Made by a program: the position numbers and the translations under genes. Below are positions 8,234 through 17,647 of a stretch of 64,000 bases of DNA, piece by piece (the stretch's first letter is position 1; each line of letters opens with the position of its first letter). Origin of the DNA: an uncultured Clostridia bacterium (GTDB lineage: Bacteria > Bacillota > Clostridia > Christensenellales > Borkfalkiaceae); NCBI GenBank assembly GCA_949283125.1, contig CASDRK010000018.1, forward strand, positions 1-64,000, written 5' to 3'. The notes below the pieces were generated by a model. That model had not been told where the DNA came from. It worked only from the letters and a program-made list of their open reading frames with translations, and searched no databases.

Positions 8234-9274
8234 ATGCAGCAAAACAATCGCGAGCCCGCGCGCGGCGGGCAGCCGGACGGCGGGGAGCAACCCGCGCTCG
8301 GCTATGCCGACAAAAAGGAAGTGGCCAAGGGCGGCGTGCTCGGCTTTTTCATTGGTCTCGCCGTGATAGTGCCGGGCGTAAGCGGTTCGGCGGTGGCCAT
8401 AATCTTCAGGCTGTACGAAAAGCTTCTGTACGCGTTCGGCAACATATTCAGGCAGTTCAAGCGTTGCATCGTCTTTCTGCTGCCCATAATAGCGGGCGGC
8501 ATAATCGGCCTCGCCGGCGGCTTTCTGGCCGTTCAGCAACTGATAAATCTTATCCAGTTTGCCATAGTGGCCCTGTTTGCGGGGCTCATGCTGGGCGCCT
8601 TCCCCGCGGTTACCGACCAGCTGAAGGGCGAAAAGATCACGCCCGCCCGCGTCGCCCTGTTCGCGGCGGGGCTGGCCGTGCCCATAGCCTTTGCCGCGCT
8701 CTCCGTCGCGCTCGGCGACGAGGGCGGCAACGCTCTCACCGACCTGCCGTGGTATTTCTATGTGCTGTTCGCCGCGCTCGGCTTCGTGATATCCGTCACG
8801 CAGCTCGTGCCCGGGCTTTCGGCTTCCGCCATACTCATGATGTTCGGCTTCTACAAGCCGCTGCTCGATTCCCTGCACTTCTCCCACATCGCGCAGAACC
8901 CCGCCGTGCTCGGCGTTTACGCCTGTCTCGTCGTCGGTTTTCTCGTCGGTCTCGTCGTCGTGTCCAAGGGCATGAACAAACTGCTCCAAAGGCGGCGCGC
9001 CCCCACGTTCTTCACTGTGGCGGGCATGTCTCTGGGCTCCGTGATAACCATGTTCTACAATCCCGAAATCGTCGCCTACTACGGCCAATGGGGCTCCGAC
9101 TTCGCGTGGTGGGAACTGCTCCTCGGCTTGGCTCTGTTTGCCGGCGGCGTGGCAGCGGCATATTTCTTCGTCCGCTACGAGCGCGCGCATTCCGCGCATT
9201 CCGCCCAAGTCTCCCCGCAGCCGCAAGGCGACGACGGTACGGCTTCGCCGGACGGCGGAAATGCTTCCGCGTGA
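8234..9274 (+). CDS. popT: Polyprenyl-phosphate translocase, DUF368 family (PopT-like)
   Basis: The 346-residue protein has eight or more membrane segments and two related motifs, GLAVIVPGVSGSAVAIIF near residue 45 and QLVPGLSASAILMMFGFY near residue 195, which define DUF368. Members of this family have been shown to return undecaprenyl phosphate from the outer to the inner leaflet of the membrane, recycling the lipid carrier for wall synthesis. The N-terminal 30 residues and C-terminal 30 residues are hydrophilic. It has its own TTGCAT/TATAAT promoter and a GGAG ribosome site. Confidence 0.85.
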   Translation: MQQNNREPARGGQPDGGEQPALGYADKKEVAKGGVLGFFIGLAVIVPGVSGSAVAIIFRLYEKLLYAFGNIFRQFKRCIVFLLPIIAGGIIGLAGGFLAVQQLINLIQFAIVALFAGLMLGAFPAVTDQLKGEKITPARVALFAAGLAVPIAFAALSVALGDEGGNALTDLPWYFYVLFAALGFVISVTQLVPGLSASAILMMFGFYKPLLDSLHFSHIAQNPAVLGVYACLVVGFLVGLVVVSKGMNKLLQRRRAPTFFTVAGMSLGSVITMFYNPEIVAYYGQWGSDFAWWELLLGLALFAGGVAAAYFFVRYERAHSAHSAQVSPQPQGDDGTASPDGGNASA

Positions 9275-9287
9275 TATTTTCCGCAAC

Positions 9288-9329
9288 AAAAAAACGGGGC
9301 GCGCCGTCTTAAATAAGACGGCGCGCCCC
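9288..9329 (-). terminator. Strong intrinsic terminator of a minus-strand transcript
   Basis: A near-perfect 16-bp GC-rich stem (9296-9311 with 9314-9329) is followed on the minus strand by G and seven Ts (9288-9294). In the plus direction the T-run is absent. It therefore ends a transcript coming from about 9545, although the hairpin may also protect the popT mRNA end. Confidence 0.8.
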
Positions 9330-9545
9330 GCCGCTCCATATACCTTGCGGCGCGCACGCGCGCCGCATTTTTGCAAAAACAGTCTGCCCGTTCATCAAGA
9401 AGTCCGACGGAAAATCTTCTGCCGGACTTTTTCCGCCGTCGGCGGATCGTAAAGAGGAGGGCCGCGTCGGTCGCCTCCGCGACGTCGAAGGCGCTCTGCG
9501 CGTGCGCCGCCGCGCCACACGACGGCGCCGCGAGCCTTCGATATC
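9288..9545 (-). ncRNA. Candidate small RNA divergent from the XRE gene
   Basis: A consensus minus-strand promoter predicts a start near 9545 and a strong terminator ends near 9288, giving an RNA of about 255 nt. No reading frame inside has a credible start with a ribosome site; the best is an unconvincing 28-codon frame starting near 9392. The sequence is GC-rich and can form local hairpins. No known RNA family is recognised. Confidence 0.5.
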
Positions 9546-9551
9546 AGTATA

Positions 9552-9580
9552 ATTATACATCATAATCTGATGTAAGTCAA
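9552..9580 (-). promoter_or_regulatory. Minus-strand promoter divergent from the XRE gene
   Basis: On the minus strand TTGACT (9575-9580), a 17-bp spacer and TATAAT (9552-9557). The spacer is almost filled by the palindrome TACATCA-N5-TGATGTA. Confidence 0.8.
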
Positions 9581-9614
9581 TCTTTTTACATCAGTTTGTG
9601 GTATGTTTGATGTG
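9556..9614. promoter_or_regulatory. Four operator half-sites for the XRE regulator
   Basis: TACATCA at 9556-9562, TGATGTA at 9568-9574, TACATCA at 9587-9593 and TGATGTG at 9608-9614. The first two form a perfect palindrome inside the minus-strand promoter; the second two flank the predicted plus-strand -10 and reach the XRE start codon. The layout fits a repressor controlling both directions. Confidence 0.7.
9599..9607 (+). promoter_or_regulatory. Extended -10 element of the XRE gene, leaderless geometry
   Basis: TGG precedes TATGTT (9602-9607), an extended -10 pattern without a good -35. Six bases later is the GTG start at 9614, matching the spacing at the other proposed leaderless genes. 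Confidence 0.5.
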
Positions 9615-9826
9615 TGAGTATAACAAAGGCTATAGGAAACAATTTAAAGTCCGCCCGCAGGGCGAGCGGCATGACCCAGCGCGAGACCGCGCAGCATATG
9701 CTGATGACCCAGCAGCAGTACAGCCGCTTTGAAAACGGCGTGTTTCAGCTAAATTACGAGCAGATACTCGGGCTGTGTAAGTTGTTCGATATGACGCCCA
9801 ATTTTCTGTTCGGCTACGAAGACTGA
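9614..9826 (+). CDS. Small XRE-family transcription regulator
   Basis: This 70-residue protein is almost entirely a Cro/CI-type helix-turn-helix: ARRASGMTQRETAQHMLMTQ forms helices 2 and 3, and YEQILGLCKLFDMTPNFLFG is the conserved C-terminal part. It begins with GTG and has no Shine-Dalgarno sequence. Four TGATGTA-like half-sites upstream suggest that it represses itself and the divergent minus-strand unit. No toxin gene lies beside it. Confidence 0.82.
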   Translation: MSITKAIGNNLKSARRASGMTQRETAQHMLMTQQQYSRFENGVFQLNYEQILGLCKLFDMTPNFLFGYED

Positions 9827-9873
9827 ATTTTTTCCGCGAGCGTCGCAGGTCGCGCCGCGGCAGCGTTTATAAC

Positions 9874-9938
9874 GTGCGGGGCGCGGAAACATTCCGCGCC
9901 CCGCACAAATTTTCCGCGGCATGCGCCGCGTTTTTTTT
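9874..9938. terminator. Double hairpin between XRE and argH
   Basis: A 15-bp stem (9874-9888 with 9892-9906) is followed by CGCGGC-ATGC-GCCGCG (9915-9930) and eight Ts (9931-9938). The second hairpin plus T-run terminates plus-strand transcripts from the XRE gene. The first probably ends argH on the minus strand. Confidence 0.85.
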
Positions 9939-11316
9939 ATTGCAGATATTTTTTGAGCCGCTTTTTTATGGACTTCAGGTTTTCCCTGACCCTCTCGGGC
10001 GAAGCTCCGCCGTAGGACGTCCGCGCCCCGGCGCAGGCTGCGGCGCGCACGGCGTCGCATATGTCGTCGCCGAACTCGGGCGCAAAGGCGCGGTACTCTT
10101 CGGCCGTCATGTCCTGCAGCGTGCGGCCGTTTTCTATGCACCAGCGCACTATTCTGCCCGTAACGCCGTGCGCCGTGCGGAAGGGCACGTTTTTCCTTGC
10201 AAGGTAGTCCGCCACGTCGGTCGCGCAGCAAAACTCCGCCTCGGCGGCGGACGCCATGCGCTCCTTGTTCAGCGCTATGGCGGGCAGCAGCTCGGCCATT
10301 ATGTTTATGCTGTTTATCGTCTGCTTTTCCGCGTCGAAAAATCCCTCCTTGTCCTCCTGCAGATCCTTGTCGTAGGCAAGGGGGATGGCCTTTATCGTGG
10401 TCAGAAGGGCCATCAGGTGGCCGTACACTCTGCCCGTCTTGCCGCGCATCAGCTCGGGTATGTCCGGGTTCTTCTTCTGCGGCATTATGGAGGAGCCGGT
10501 GGAGTACTCGTCGGATATCTCGAAGTACCCGAATTCCTCGGTGGAGTAGAGTATTATGTCCTCGCACAGGCGCGAAAGGTGGCTCATTATCATCGAGCAG
10601 TCAAATAAAAATTCGGCCGCGAAATCCCTGTCCGAAACTCCGTCCAGCGAATTTTCGCACGGCCTGTCGAACTCCAGCAGGTCGCACGTCATGTCGCGGT
10701 CGATGGGGTAGGACGTGCCCGCCAGCGCGCCGCTGCCCAAAGGCATCACGTTGGCGCGGTCGCGCGAAGCTCTCACGCGGTCCATGTCGCGCAGAAACAT
10801 CTCCGCGTATGCGTTGAAAAAGTGCCCCGCGCACATGGGCTGGGCCTTTCTCAGGTGCGTGTAGCCCGGCATTATCAGCTTAAGCCCCGCCTTTGCTCGG
10901 TCGGTCAGGCTCTCCACAAGCCATGCAAGGCTCTCCGTCAGACAGTCGAAGGCCCCGCGCGCGTACAGACGGAAGTCCGTCGCCACCTGGTCGTTGCGCG
11001 AGCGCGCCGTGTGCAGTTTCTTTCCCGCGTCGCCTATGCGCTTCACAAGCTCGTTCTCCACAAAGGAGTGTATGTCCTCCGCGCCCTCCATGGCCAGCTT
11101 GCCCGCGGCAATGTCGTCGGCTATGGCGTTCAGCCCGTCGCGTATGGCCTTGCTCTCGTCCGCGGATATTATCCCGCAGCTGCCCAGCATGGCGGCGTGC
11201 GCTATGGACGCGGCTATGTCCACCGCCCACAGCCTGCAGTCGAAGGGCAGCGAGTCGTTGAACAGGTCGGCGTTTTCGGCGGTCGGCGCTTCAAAGCGCC
11301 CCTCCCACAGTTTCAT
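9937..11316 (-). CDS. argH: Argininosuccinate lyase
   Basis: The 459-residue protein cleaves argininosuccinate to arginine and fumarate, the last step of arginine synthesis. The fumarase/aspartase superfamily signature GSSIMPQKKNPD is present, as are HTARSRNDQVATDFRLY and GYTHLRKAQPM. Length is normal. The start at 11316 gives MKLWEGRFE, the usual beginning, behind AGAGG. Other arg genes are not in the window. It is divergent from ruvC and shares a fully overlapping promoter with it. Confidence 0.97.
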   Translation of the reverse strand: MKLWEGRFEAPTAENADLFNDSLPFDCRLWAVDIAASIAHAAMLGSCGIISADESKAIRDGLNAIADDIAAGKLAMEGAEDIHSFVENELVKRIGDAGKKLHTARSRNDQVATDFRLYARGAFDCLTESLAWLVESLTDRAKAGLKLIMPGYTHLRKAQPMCAGHFFNAYAEMFLRDMDRVRASRDRANVMPLGSGALAGTSYPIDRDMTCDLLEFDRPCENSLDGVSDRDFAAEFLFDCSMIMSHLSRLCEDIILYSTEEFGYFEISDEYSTGSSIMPQKKNPDIPELMRGKTGRVYGHLMALLTTIKAIPLAYDKDLQEDKEGFFDAEKQTINSINIMAELLPAIALNKERMASAAEAEFCCATDVADYLARKNVPFRTAHGVTGRIVRWCIENGRTLQDMTAEEYRAFAPEFGDDICDAVRAAACAGARTSYGGASPERVRENLKSIKKRLKKYLQ

Positions 11317-11334
11317 GTTAAATAACCTCTGAAT

Positions 11335-11393
11335 AAATTGACTTGAAGTCTGTTTCATTATATAATAATTGAAGAACTTAATCAAGTCAATTT
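11335..11393. promoter_or_regulatory. Symmetric overlapping promoters of argH and ruvC
   Basis: Plus strand: TTGACT (11338-11343), 17 bp, TATAAT (11361-11366). Minus strand: TTGATT (11380-11385), 17 bp, TATAAT (11357-11362). The two -10 boxes overlap by two bases. The pair is enclosed by a perfect 12-bp inverted repeat, 11335-11346 and 11382-11393, which covers the plus -35 and part of the minus -35. Only one polymerase could occupy the site at a time. Confidence 0.85.
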
Positions 11394-11414
11394 TATTGGC
11401 CTGCAGGCAAAAAC

Positions 11415-11912
11415 ATGATAATTTTAGGCATCGACCCCGGTTACGGCACCATGGGCTACGGCGTGATAGAAAAATTGAACAACGGCAACATCGTCCCCGT
11501 CGACTACGGCGTGGTAAAAACGCCCGCAAACGAAAGCTTTCCCGTCAGGCTCGCCATGCTCGAAGAGGGGCTGAACAAAATTTACGCCAGATTCAGGCCG
11601 GAGGAGATAGCGGTGGAGGAGCTGTTCTTCACCAAAAACATCACAACCGGCATCCCCGTCGCCCATGCGCGCGGCGTGATACTCGTCTCCGCCGTAAAAT
11701 ACTGCGGCAGGCTCTTTGAATACACGCCCATGCAGATAAAGCAGGCGCTCACCGGCTACGGCAAGGCGGACAAGGTGCAGATGATGCACGTGGTCACGTC
11801 GCTGTTGCATCTCAAGTCCGTGCCCAGGCCGGACGACGCGGCCGACGCGCTCGCCGTGGCGCTCTGCCACGCCCACACAAACCGCTTCGGCGCGATGTTC
11901 GGCATACGCTGA
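11415..11912 (+). CDS. ruvC: Holliday junction endonuclease RuvC
   Basis: The 165-residue protein resolves Holliday junctions. The metal-binding acidic residues are in GIDPGYG (Asp7), IAVEELFF (Glu68) and RPDDAADALAVALCH near the C-terminus. Length is typical. It opens the ruvC-ruvA-ruvB-queA-tgt cluster and is read from the promoter shared with argH. A weak ribosome site precedes the ATG. Confidence 0.97.
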   Translation: MIILGIDPGYGTMGYGVIEKLNNGNIVPVDYGVVKTPANESFPVRLAMLEEGLNKIYARFRPEEIAVEELFFTKNITTGIPVAHARGVILVSAVKYCGRLFEYTPMQIKQALTGYGKADKVQMMHVVTSLLHLKSVPRPDDAADALAVALCHAHTNRFGAMFGIR

Positions 11913-11959
11913 AAGGGGCGTCCGCCGCTCCCGGCCGCATTTTTCGTCAAAGGATCGTT

Positions 11960-12553
11960 ATGATAGGTTATTTAAAAGGCAAATTGTTGTATTCCACCGC
12001 CGAAACGGCGGTCATAGACGTCAACGGAGTCGGGTACGAGACGTACTGTTCGGCTTCGGCGTTTTCCAAAATGGCCCCGGGCGGCACGTGCGAAGTATAT
12101 ACGTATCTTCAGATAAGCGAGCAGAACGGCGCAACGCTTTACGGATTCTCCTCCTTGGAGGAAAAGAACATGTTCTTAAAGCTGATATCCGTTTCGGGCG
12201 TCGGGCCCAAAATGGGCATAGCCGTGCTGTCGGCCATGGATTGTTCCTCCCTTGCCGCGGCCATCGCCACGCAGGACGTAAAGCGGCTGTCCTCCGTAAA
12301 GGGTCTCGGCAAAAAGACTGCGGAGCGCATCATACTCGAGCTCCGCGAAAAGGTGGGCGCTCTTCCCCGGTCCGCGCCGTCGGGCGCGCCCGCCGCAGCT
12401 GTCCCCGCCGCCGAAGGCGACGAGGACGCCATCGTCGCCCTCCAGACGCTCGGCTTTACCCGCGCGGAGAGCGCAAGGGCCGTGGCCGCCGCAAAGTCCG
12501 CCGGAGCGGAGGGGATCGAACAGATAATAATGCAGGCCCTCAGGACGATGTGA
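11960..12553 (+). CDS. ruvA: Holliday junction branch migration protein RuvA
   Basis: The 197-residue protein has an N-terminal OB-fold, two helix-hairpin-helix motifs (SVSGVGPKMGIAVLSAM and SVKGLGKKTAERIILEL), and a C-terminal UBA-like domain after an Ala/Pro linker. RuvA binds the junction and recruits RuvB. AAAGGATCG precedes the ATG. It lies 47 nt after ruvC. Confidence 0.96.
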   Translation: MIGYLKGKLLYSTAETAVIDVNGVGYETYCSASAFSKMAPGGTCEVYTYLQISEQNGATLYGFSSLEEKNMFLKLISVSGVGPKMGIAVLSAMDCSSLAAAIATQDVKRLSSVKGLGKKTAERIILELREKVGALPRSAPSGAPAAAVPAAEGDEDAIVALQTLGFTRAESARAVAAAKSAGAEGIEQIIMQALRTM

Positions 12554-12653
12554 CCGGGCCCATGCGGGCACGCGTGCGCGCCGCCTTCCGCCGCCGGCAG
12601 GCTCACAATGCTGAAGGCGCGCCCGTCGGCAGCTTTGAAATGCGAGGTTAAAC

Positions 12654-13724
12654 ATGTTTTTCGACGACGAAGAATATACAACTGAAGACGAACACAGGCT
12701 GGTGCAGTCCTCAAAGGGCGAATTCGACGCCGAGGAAAACGTGCTGCGCCCCAAAACTTTGGACGCCTACGTCGGCCAAAGCAAGATAAAGGAAAACCTT
12801 ACGGTGTACATGAACGCCGCAAAGAAGAGGGGGGAGACTCTCGAACACGTCCTTCTGTACGGCGCGCCCGGCCTCGGCAAGACCACGCTCGCCCACATCA
12901 TCGCGGGCGAGATGGGCGGACAGCTGAAGATGACGTCCGCTCCCGCCATCGAGCGCAGCGGCGACCTTGCGGCCATATTGACAAATCTCAACGAAGGCGA
13001 CGTGCTGTTCATCGACGAGATACACCGTCTCAACCACAGCGTGGAGGAGATACTCTATTCCGCCATGGAAGATTACGCCCTCGACATAATAGTGGGCAAG
13101 GGCCCTTCGGCGCGCAACATACGCTTTTCGCTCAAAAAATTCACGCTTATAGGCGCCACCACCCGCGCAGGCATGATAGCCAACCCTCTGCGCGATCGCT
13201 TCGGCATAATCTGCCGGTTGGAAATGTACTCTCCTGAAGAGCTGAAGGAGATAGTCTCGCGCTCGGCAAAAACGCTGGGAATAGCCATCGACGACGAGGC
13301 CGCCGCCGAAATTTCCCGCCGCTCGCGCGGCACACCCCGCATCGCCAACCGCCTTTTAAAGCGCGTGCGCGATTTCTCCACCGTCGGCGGCAGCGCGTCC
13401 GTCACGCTCGCCGACGCCCGCTTCGCGCTCGGCCGCATGGAGATAGACGAGCTCGGTCTCGACGAAGTCGACCGCAATCTGCTCAAGGCGATGATAGTCA
13501 AGTTCGACGGAAAGCCCGTCGGGCTCGAAACGCTCGCCGCCACCATAAACGAGGATGCGGGCACCATCGAGGACGTTTACGAGCCCTATCTTCTGCAGCT
13601 CGGCTTCATTGCCCGCACTCCCCGCGGCAGGGTCATCTTAAGCGGCGGATACAGGCACCTCGGCTGCACGCCCTCCGCCGCGCAGTCGCAGCAGATGACC
13701 ATGTTTGAAAAAAAGACTGACTGA
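12654..13724 (+). CDS. ruvB: Holliday junction DNA helicase RuvB
   Basis: This 356-residue AAA+ motor carries Walker [10 protein letters not shown], Walker [10 protein letters not shown], sensor/arginine-finger region [18 protein letters not shown], and a winged-helix end with [10 protein letters not shown]. It drives branch migration with RuvA. The 100-nt gap after ruvA is GC-rich and holds no recognisable feature. GAGG precedes the ATG. Confidence 0.97.
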   Translation: MFFDDEEYTTEDEHRLVQSSKGEFDAEENVLRPKTLDAYVGQSKIKENLTVYMNAAKKRGETLEHVLLYGAPGLGKTTLAHIIAGEMGGQLKMTSAPAIERSGDLAAILTNLNEGDVLFIDEIHRLNHSVEEILYSAMEDYALDIIVGKGPSARNIRFSLKKFTLIGATTRAGMIANPLRDRFGIICRLEMYSPEELKEIVSRSAKTLGIAIDDEAAAEISRRSRGTPRIANRLLKRVRDFSTVGGSASVTLADARFALGRMEIDELGLDEVDRNLLKAMIVKFDGKPVGLETLAATINEDAGTIEDVYEPYLLQLGFIARTPRGRVILSGGYRHLGCTPSAAQSQQMTMFEKKTD

Positions 13725-13731
13725 AAGCATG

Positions 13732-13765
13732 CCGTTCCGCCCGCGGCGCGCCGCGGGCGGAACGG
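13732..13765 (+). terminator. Hairpin between ruvB and queA
   Basis: A perfect 15-bp stem (13732-13746 with 13751-13765) lies just after ruvB. There is no U-run, so it may only attenuate or stabilise the mRNA. Confidence 0.45.
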
Positions 13766-13789
13766 CGGATAAATTATATAGTGCGTGTT

Positions 13790-14815
13790 ATGCAGTACAA
13801 AAAGAGCGATTTTTATTACGACCTCCCCGAAGAGCTGATAGCCCAGACCCCCGCCGAACCGCGCGATTCTTCGCGACTGCTGGTGTACGACAGGGCGACG
13901 GACAGGGTTGAACACCGCATATTCAGGGACATAACTCAATATCTGAAGGCGGGCGACGTGCTTGTCGTCAACAACACGAAGGTGCTGCCCGCCCGCATAT
14001 ATGCCCGCACGGAACACGGCGGACATGTGGAAGTGCTGCTCTTGAAGCGCCTCGACAGGGACAGGTGGGAAGTGCTTGTAAAGCCGGGCAAAAAGTGCCG
14101 GGTCGGCACCCGTCTCGTCGTGTGCGACAGGCTTTCCCTGACCGTCGAGGGCATAACCGACAGCGGCGAGCGCATAGTTAGATTTGACTGCAACGGCGTA
14201 TTCGAGGAGGTGCTCGAGGAGGTTGGCTCCATGCCCCTGCCGCCGTACATAAAGCAAAAGCCGGCCGACAAAAACCGCTATCAGACGGTGTATGCCAAAA
14301 CGGACGGCTCCGCCGCGGCACCCACCGCGGGCCTGCATTTCACGCCCGAACTTCTGGAAAGGATAAGGGATATGGGGGTGGAGGTGGTTGAAGTGCTCCT
14401 GCACGTCGGGCTGGGCACGTTCCGTCCCGTAAAGGAGGAGATGATCACCGACCACAAGATGCACAGCGAATATTTCTGCGTCACCGAGCAGGCCGCCGCG
14501 GCCCTGAACAGGGCAAAGGCCGAGGGCAGAAGAATAATCGCCGTGGGCACCACTTCGGTGCGCACGCTCGAATCGGCCGCCGGCGACGACGGCGTGGTGC
14601 GCGCCGGCAGCGGCAACACGCAGATCTTCATCTATCCTCCCTACAAATTCAAGTGCGTGGACGCGCTCATAACCAACTTCCACCTGCCCGAAAGCACCCT
14701 CATAATGCTTGTCGCCGCCCTCACCGGCCGCGAAAAGATATTGCAGCTCTACAGGGAGGCGGTGGATAAAAGGTATCGCTTTTTCTCCTTCGGCGACGCT
14801 ATGATGATCGTATAA
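13790..14815 (+). CDS. queA: S-adenosylmethionine:tRNA ribosyltransferase-isomerase
   Basis: QueA moves the ribosyl group of SAM onto preQ1 in tRNA to make epoxyqueuosine. The protein starts [19 protein letters not shown] and contains [23 protein letters not shown] and [15 protein letters not shown] 13790 gives about 341 residues, the normal length; GTG 13781 would add three. No strong ribosome site is visible. It precedes tgt, the enzyme acting before it in the pathway. Confidence 0.96.
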   Translation: MQYKKSDFYYDLPEELIAQTPAEPRDSSRLLVYDRATDRVEHRIFRDITQYLKAGDVLVVNNTKVLPARIYARTEHGGHVEVLLLKRLDRDRWEVLVKPGKKCRVGTRLVVCDRLSLTVEGITDSGERIVRFDCNGVFEEVLEEVGSMPLPPYIKQKPADKNRYQTVYAKTDGSAAAPTAGLHFTPELLERIRDMGVEVVEVLLHVGLGTFRPVKEEMITDHKMHSEYFCVTEQAAAALNRAKAEGRRIIAVGTTSVRTLESAAGDDGVVRAGSGNTQIFIYPPYKFKCVDALITNFHLPESTLIMLVAALTGREKILQLYREAVDKRYRFFSFGDAMMIV

Positions 14816-14817
14816 GC

Positions 14818-15013
14818 GTCGCATCTCTTTGTCGCGGCCCAAGGTTCCGCCCGGTCGCGTACGTTTGGGTACGCTCCCTCGCGCCTTCCGCCCGCTCCTC
14901 GACCTGCTCGCATCTCCGGTCATCGTTTCTGCTTTGAGTCGCATCTCGTTGTCGCGGCCAAAGGTTCCGCCCGGTCACGTACGTTTGGGTACGCTTCCTC
15001 GCGCCTTCCGCCC
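14818..15013. repeat. Pair of 76-bp direct repeats, period 120 bp
   Basis: Units 14818-14893 and 14938-15013 differ at only four positions (14828/14948, 14840/14960, 14857/14977, 14876/14996). Each contains CGTACGTTTGGGTACG, a short hairpin. The intervening 44 bp is not repeated. Together with flanks this fills the 322-nt gap between queA and tgt; an open frame across it is only the repeat translated twice. The function is unknown; it may be a dispersed intergenic repeat of this genome. Confidence 0.9.
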
Positions 15014-15077
15014 CATTCGCCGTTTTTTTTAGTGCGGTCGGCGGAAAATTTTATGCGCCGGCGGTCTGCGATATCGT

Positions 15078-15106
15078 TTGACGGCGGGGCATATTTCTGT
15101 TACAAT
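15078..15106 (+). promoter_or_regulatory. Promoter of tgt
   Basis: TTGACG (15078-15083), 17-bp spacer, TACAAT (15101-15106), about 32 nt before the ATG. Confidence 0.75.
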
Positions 15107-15125
15107 TCAGTAAAAATTTTTTTAA

Positions 15126-16256
<1,131 letters not shown>

Positions 16257-16330
16257 CGGGCGCCGCGGGCGCGCCAAGCGTGTCCGCACTGCGAAAATTG
16301 CGTGAAAATATGTTTTTGCCTTCAAATCGC

Positions 16331-16359
16331 TTGCCAATTCCTGTTAAAAATATTATTAT
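16331..16359 (+). promoter_or_regulatory. Promoter of yajC
   Basis: TTGCCA (16331-16336), 17-bp spacer, TATTAT (16354-16359). Confidence 0.65.
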
Positions 16360-16397
16360 AACGGGGTAACAATTAATTTTTTCGGAGAATAACAACC

Positions 16398-16865
16398 ATG
16401 TTCAATTGCATTCTTTCGGGCGGCGCTGCCGATAATAGCTGGATGTCGTACGTGCTTTTGGCCGTGCTCGTTGTGGCCATAGTCGCCATGCTCGTCATCA
16501 GCACCCGCCGCAACAAAAAGCGTCAGCAGGAGGCCGAAAAGCTCATCAATGCCGTAAAACCCGGCAACAAGGTAAAGACCATCGGCGGCATCTGCGGCAT
16601 CGTTGTGGAAGTGGACGAAGAGGAAAACACCTTCGTGCTCGAAACGGGCAGCGAAGCTTCCGGCAAGTGCTACGTCAAGTTCGACAGACAGGCCATCTAT
16701 CAGACCGATGCCGTGGTCGAAGAAGACAACGCCAAGGACGAAAAGTCCGAAGAAGGTCAGGAGCAGGCTCCCGCCGCGGAAGACGAACCCTTTGCCGAGG
16801 TTCAGTCCGACGACGGACAGGCTCCCGCAGAGGAGAGCGCGGACAAAGCCGAAGACGGCGAGTGA
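16398..16865 (+). CDS. yajC: Sec accessory membrane protein YajC
   Basis: YajC associates with SecDF-YidC at the translocon. One membrane helix (about residues 15-37) is followed by TRRNKKRQQEAEKLINAVKP and KTIGGICGIVVEVDEEENTF, the family core. At 155 residues it is longer than the usual 90-110 because of an acidic, disordered tail after about residue 105. It sits a few genes before secD and secF, the normal context. Confidence 0.93.
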   Translation: MFNCILSGGAADNSWMSYVLLAVLVVAIVAMLVISTRRNKKRQQEAEKLINAVKPGNKVKTIGGICGIVVEVDEEENTFVLETGSEASGKCYVKFDRQAIYQTDAVVEEDNAKDEKSEEGQEQAPAAEDEPFAEVQSDDGQAPAEESADKAEDGE

Positions 16866-16895
16866 TTGCCGCGCCGCAAATGTTCTAAATATCGT

Positions 16896-16936
16896 TCCCT
16901 CCGCATACGGTAATGTAGGCGGAGGGATTCTTTTTG
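16896..16936 (+). terminator. Terminator after yajC
   Basis: TCCCTCCGC (16896-16904) pairs with GCGGAGGGA (16919-16927), followed by TTCTTTTT. Confidence 0.8.
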
Positions 16937-16970
16937 CCGCCTGACGGCGTCTCCGCCGCCGGAGGTTCTG

Positions 16971-17336
16971 ATGATACGCGATATTTTTCAGGTAAGCAAG
17001 GCCGCGTGCGCCGCCGTCGTCTTCGCGCTCGCATATTCGCTCGTGTTCGCCGGGGTGTTCGGTCTGTTCCCGGTGCCCTCGTCGGCAATAATGCCCGCCA
17101 ATCAGGTGTTCAAAATTCTGGCCGTCGCGTGCGGCGGGCTGCTGTTCATCCGCGGCGAAAGGGGGCTTGTTAAGGGCGTTGCCCTCGGCATATCTGCGGT
17201 GATACAGACGTGGCTGCTGTTTTCTACGATAGCCTGTTCTTTCCGGTTCGGCTGGACGCTGCTGCTCGAAATTGTGATAGGCGCGTTTGCCGGCGGGATA
17301 ACGGGCGTGATAGCCGTAAATTTGCGGCGCGACTGA
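16971..17336 (+). CDS. Small four-TM membrane protein, TIGR04086 type
   Basis: This 121-residue protein has four hydrophobic segments with PSSAIMPANQVFKILAVACGG between the first two and a GAFAGGITGVIAVNLRRD end. Size, topology and position between yajC and scfA match the clostridial TIGR04086 membrane family, whose role is unknown. A GGAGGT ribosome site precedes the ATG. Confidence 0.75.
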   Translation: MIRDIFQVSKAACAAVVFALAYSLVFAGVFGLFPVPSSAIMPANQVFKILAVACGGLLFIRGERGLVKGVALGISAVIQTWLLFSTIACSFRFGWTLLLEIVIGAFAGGITGVIAVNLRRD

Positions 17337-17350
17337 ACTTTTTTTGAGCC

Positions 17351-17386
17351 GCGCGGCGCATACACATGCGCCGCGCGCAATTTTTT
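17351..17386 (+). terminator. Terminator before scfA
   Basis: GCGCGGCGCA (17351-17360) pairs with TGCGCCGCGC (17367-17376), then GCAA and six Ts. Confidence 0.85.
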
Positions 17387-17398
17387 ATTCAAAAAGAC

Positions 17399-17427
17399 TT
17401 GCATTTTGCGCAACGTTTAATTATAAT
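17399..17427 (+). promoter_or_regulatory. Promoter of scfA
   Basis: TTGCAT (17399-17404), 17-bp spacer, TATAAT (17422-17427). A very strong ribosome site, GGAGGAG at 17452-17458, follows before the ATG at 17467. Confidence 0.85.
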
Positions 17428-17466
17428 GAAATAAATCAACGCGAATCAAACGGAGGAGATTACAAA

Positions 17467-17625
17467 ATGATCAGAACGATTGCCAAACCCGCTGAAAAGA
17501 AGATAACCGCCTGCGGCGAATGCAGGTCCACCTGCCAGTCGGCTTGCAAAACCAGCTGCACCGTCGGCAACCAGAGCTGCGAAAGGATAACCAGAGAGAG
17601 CAATCCCGAAAAGGAAGTAAAGTAA
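17467..17625 (+). CDS. scfA: SCIFF ranthipeptide precursor
   Basis: The 52-residue peptide has six cysteines (16, 19, 23, 27, 31, 38) in the pattern ACGECRSTCQSACKTSC followed by TVGNQSC, the signature of SCIFF (six cysteines in forty-five residues), which is nearly universal in Clostridia. Radical SAM enzymes of this family form thioether bridges from cysteine sulfur to another residue of the precursor. Its biological role is unknown. The N-terminal 15 residues act as leader for the maturase encoded next. A strong ribosome site and promoter suggest high expression. Confidence 0.96.
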   Translation: MIRTIAKPAEKKITACGECRSTCQSACKTSCTVGNQSCERITRESNPEKEVK

Positions 17626-17647
17626 TCCGGTCGCAAAAACCTACTGG

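Noticed and set aside
9309..9563. An 84-codon minus-strand frame in the XRE divergent region
   Set aside because: Its start lies upstream of the predicted transcription start and its composition is Arg-rich. I prefer a non-coding transcript.
14829..15032. A 67-codon frame across the direct repeats
   Set aside because: Its protein is just the DNA repeat translated twice. It has no ribosome site.
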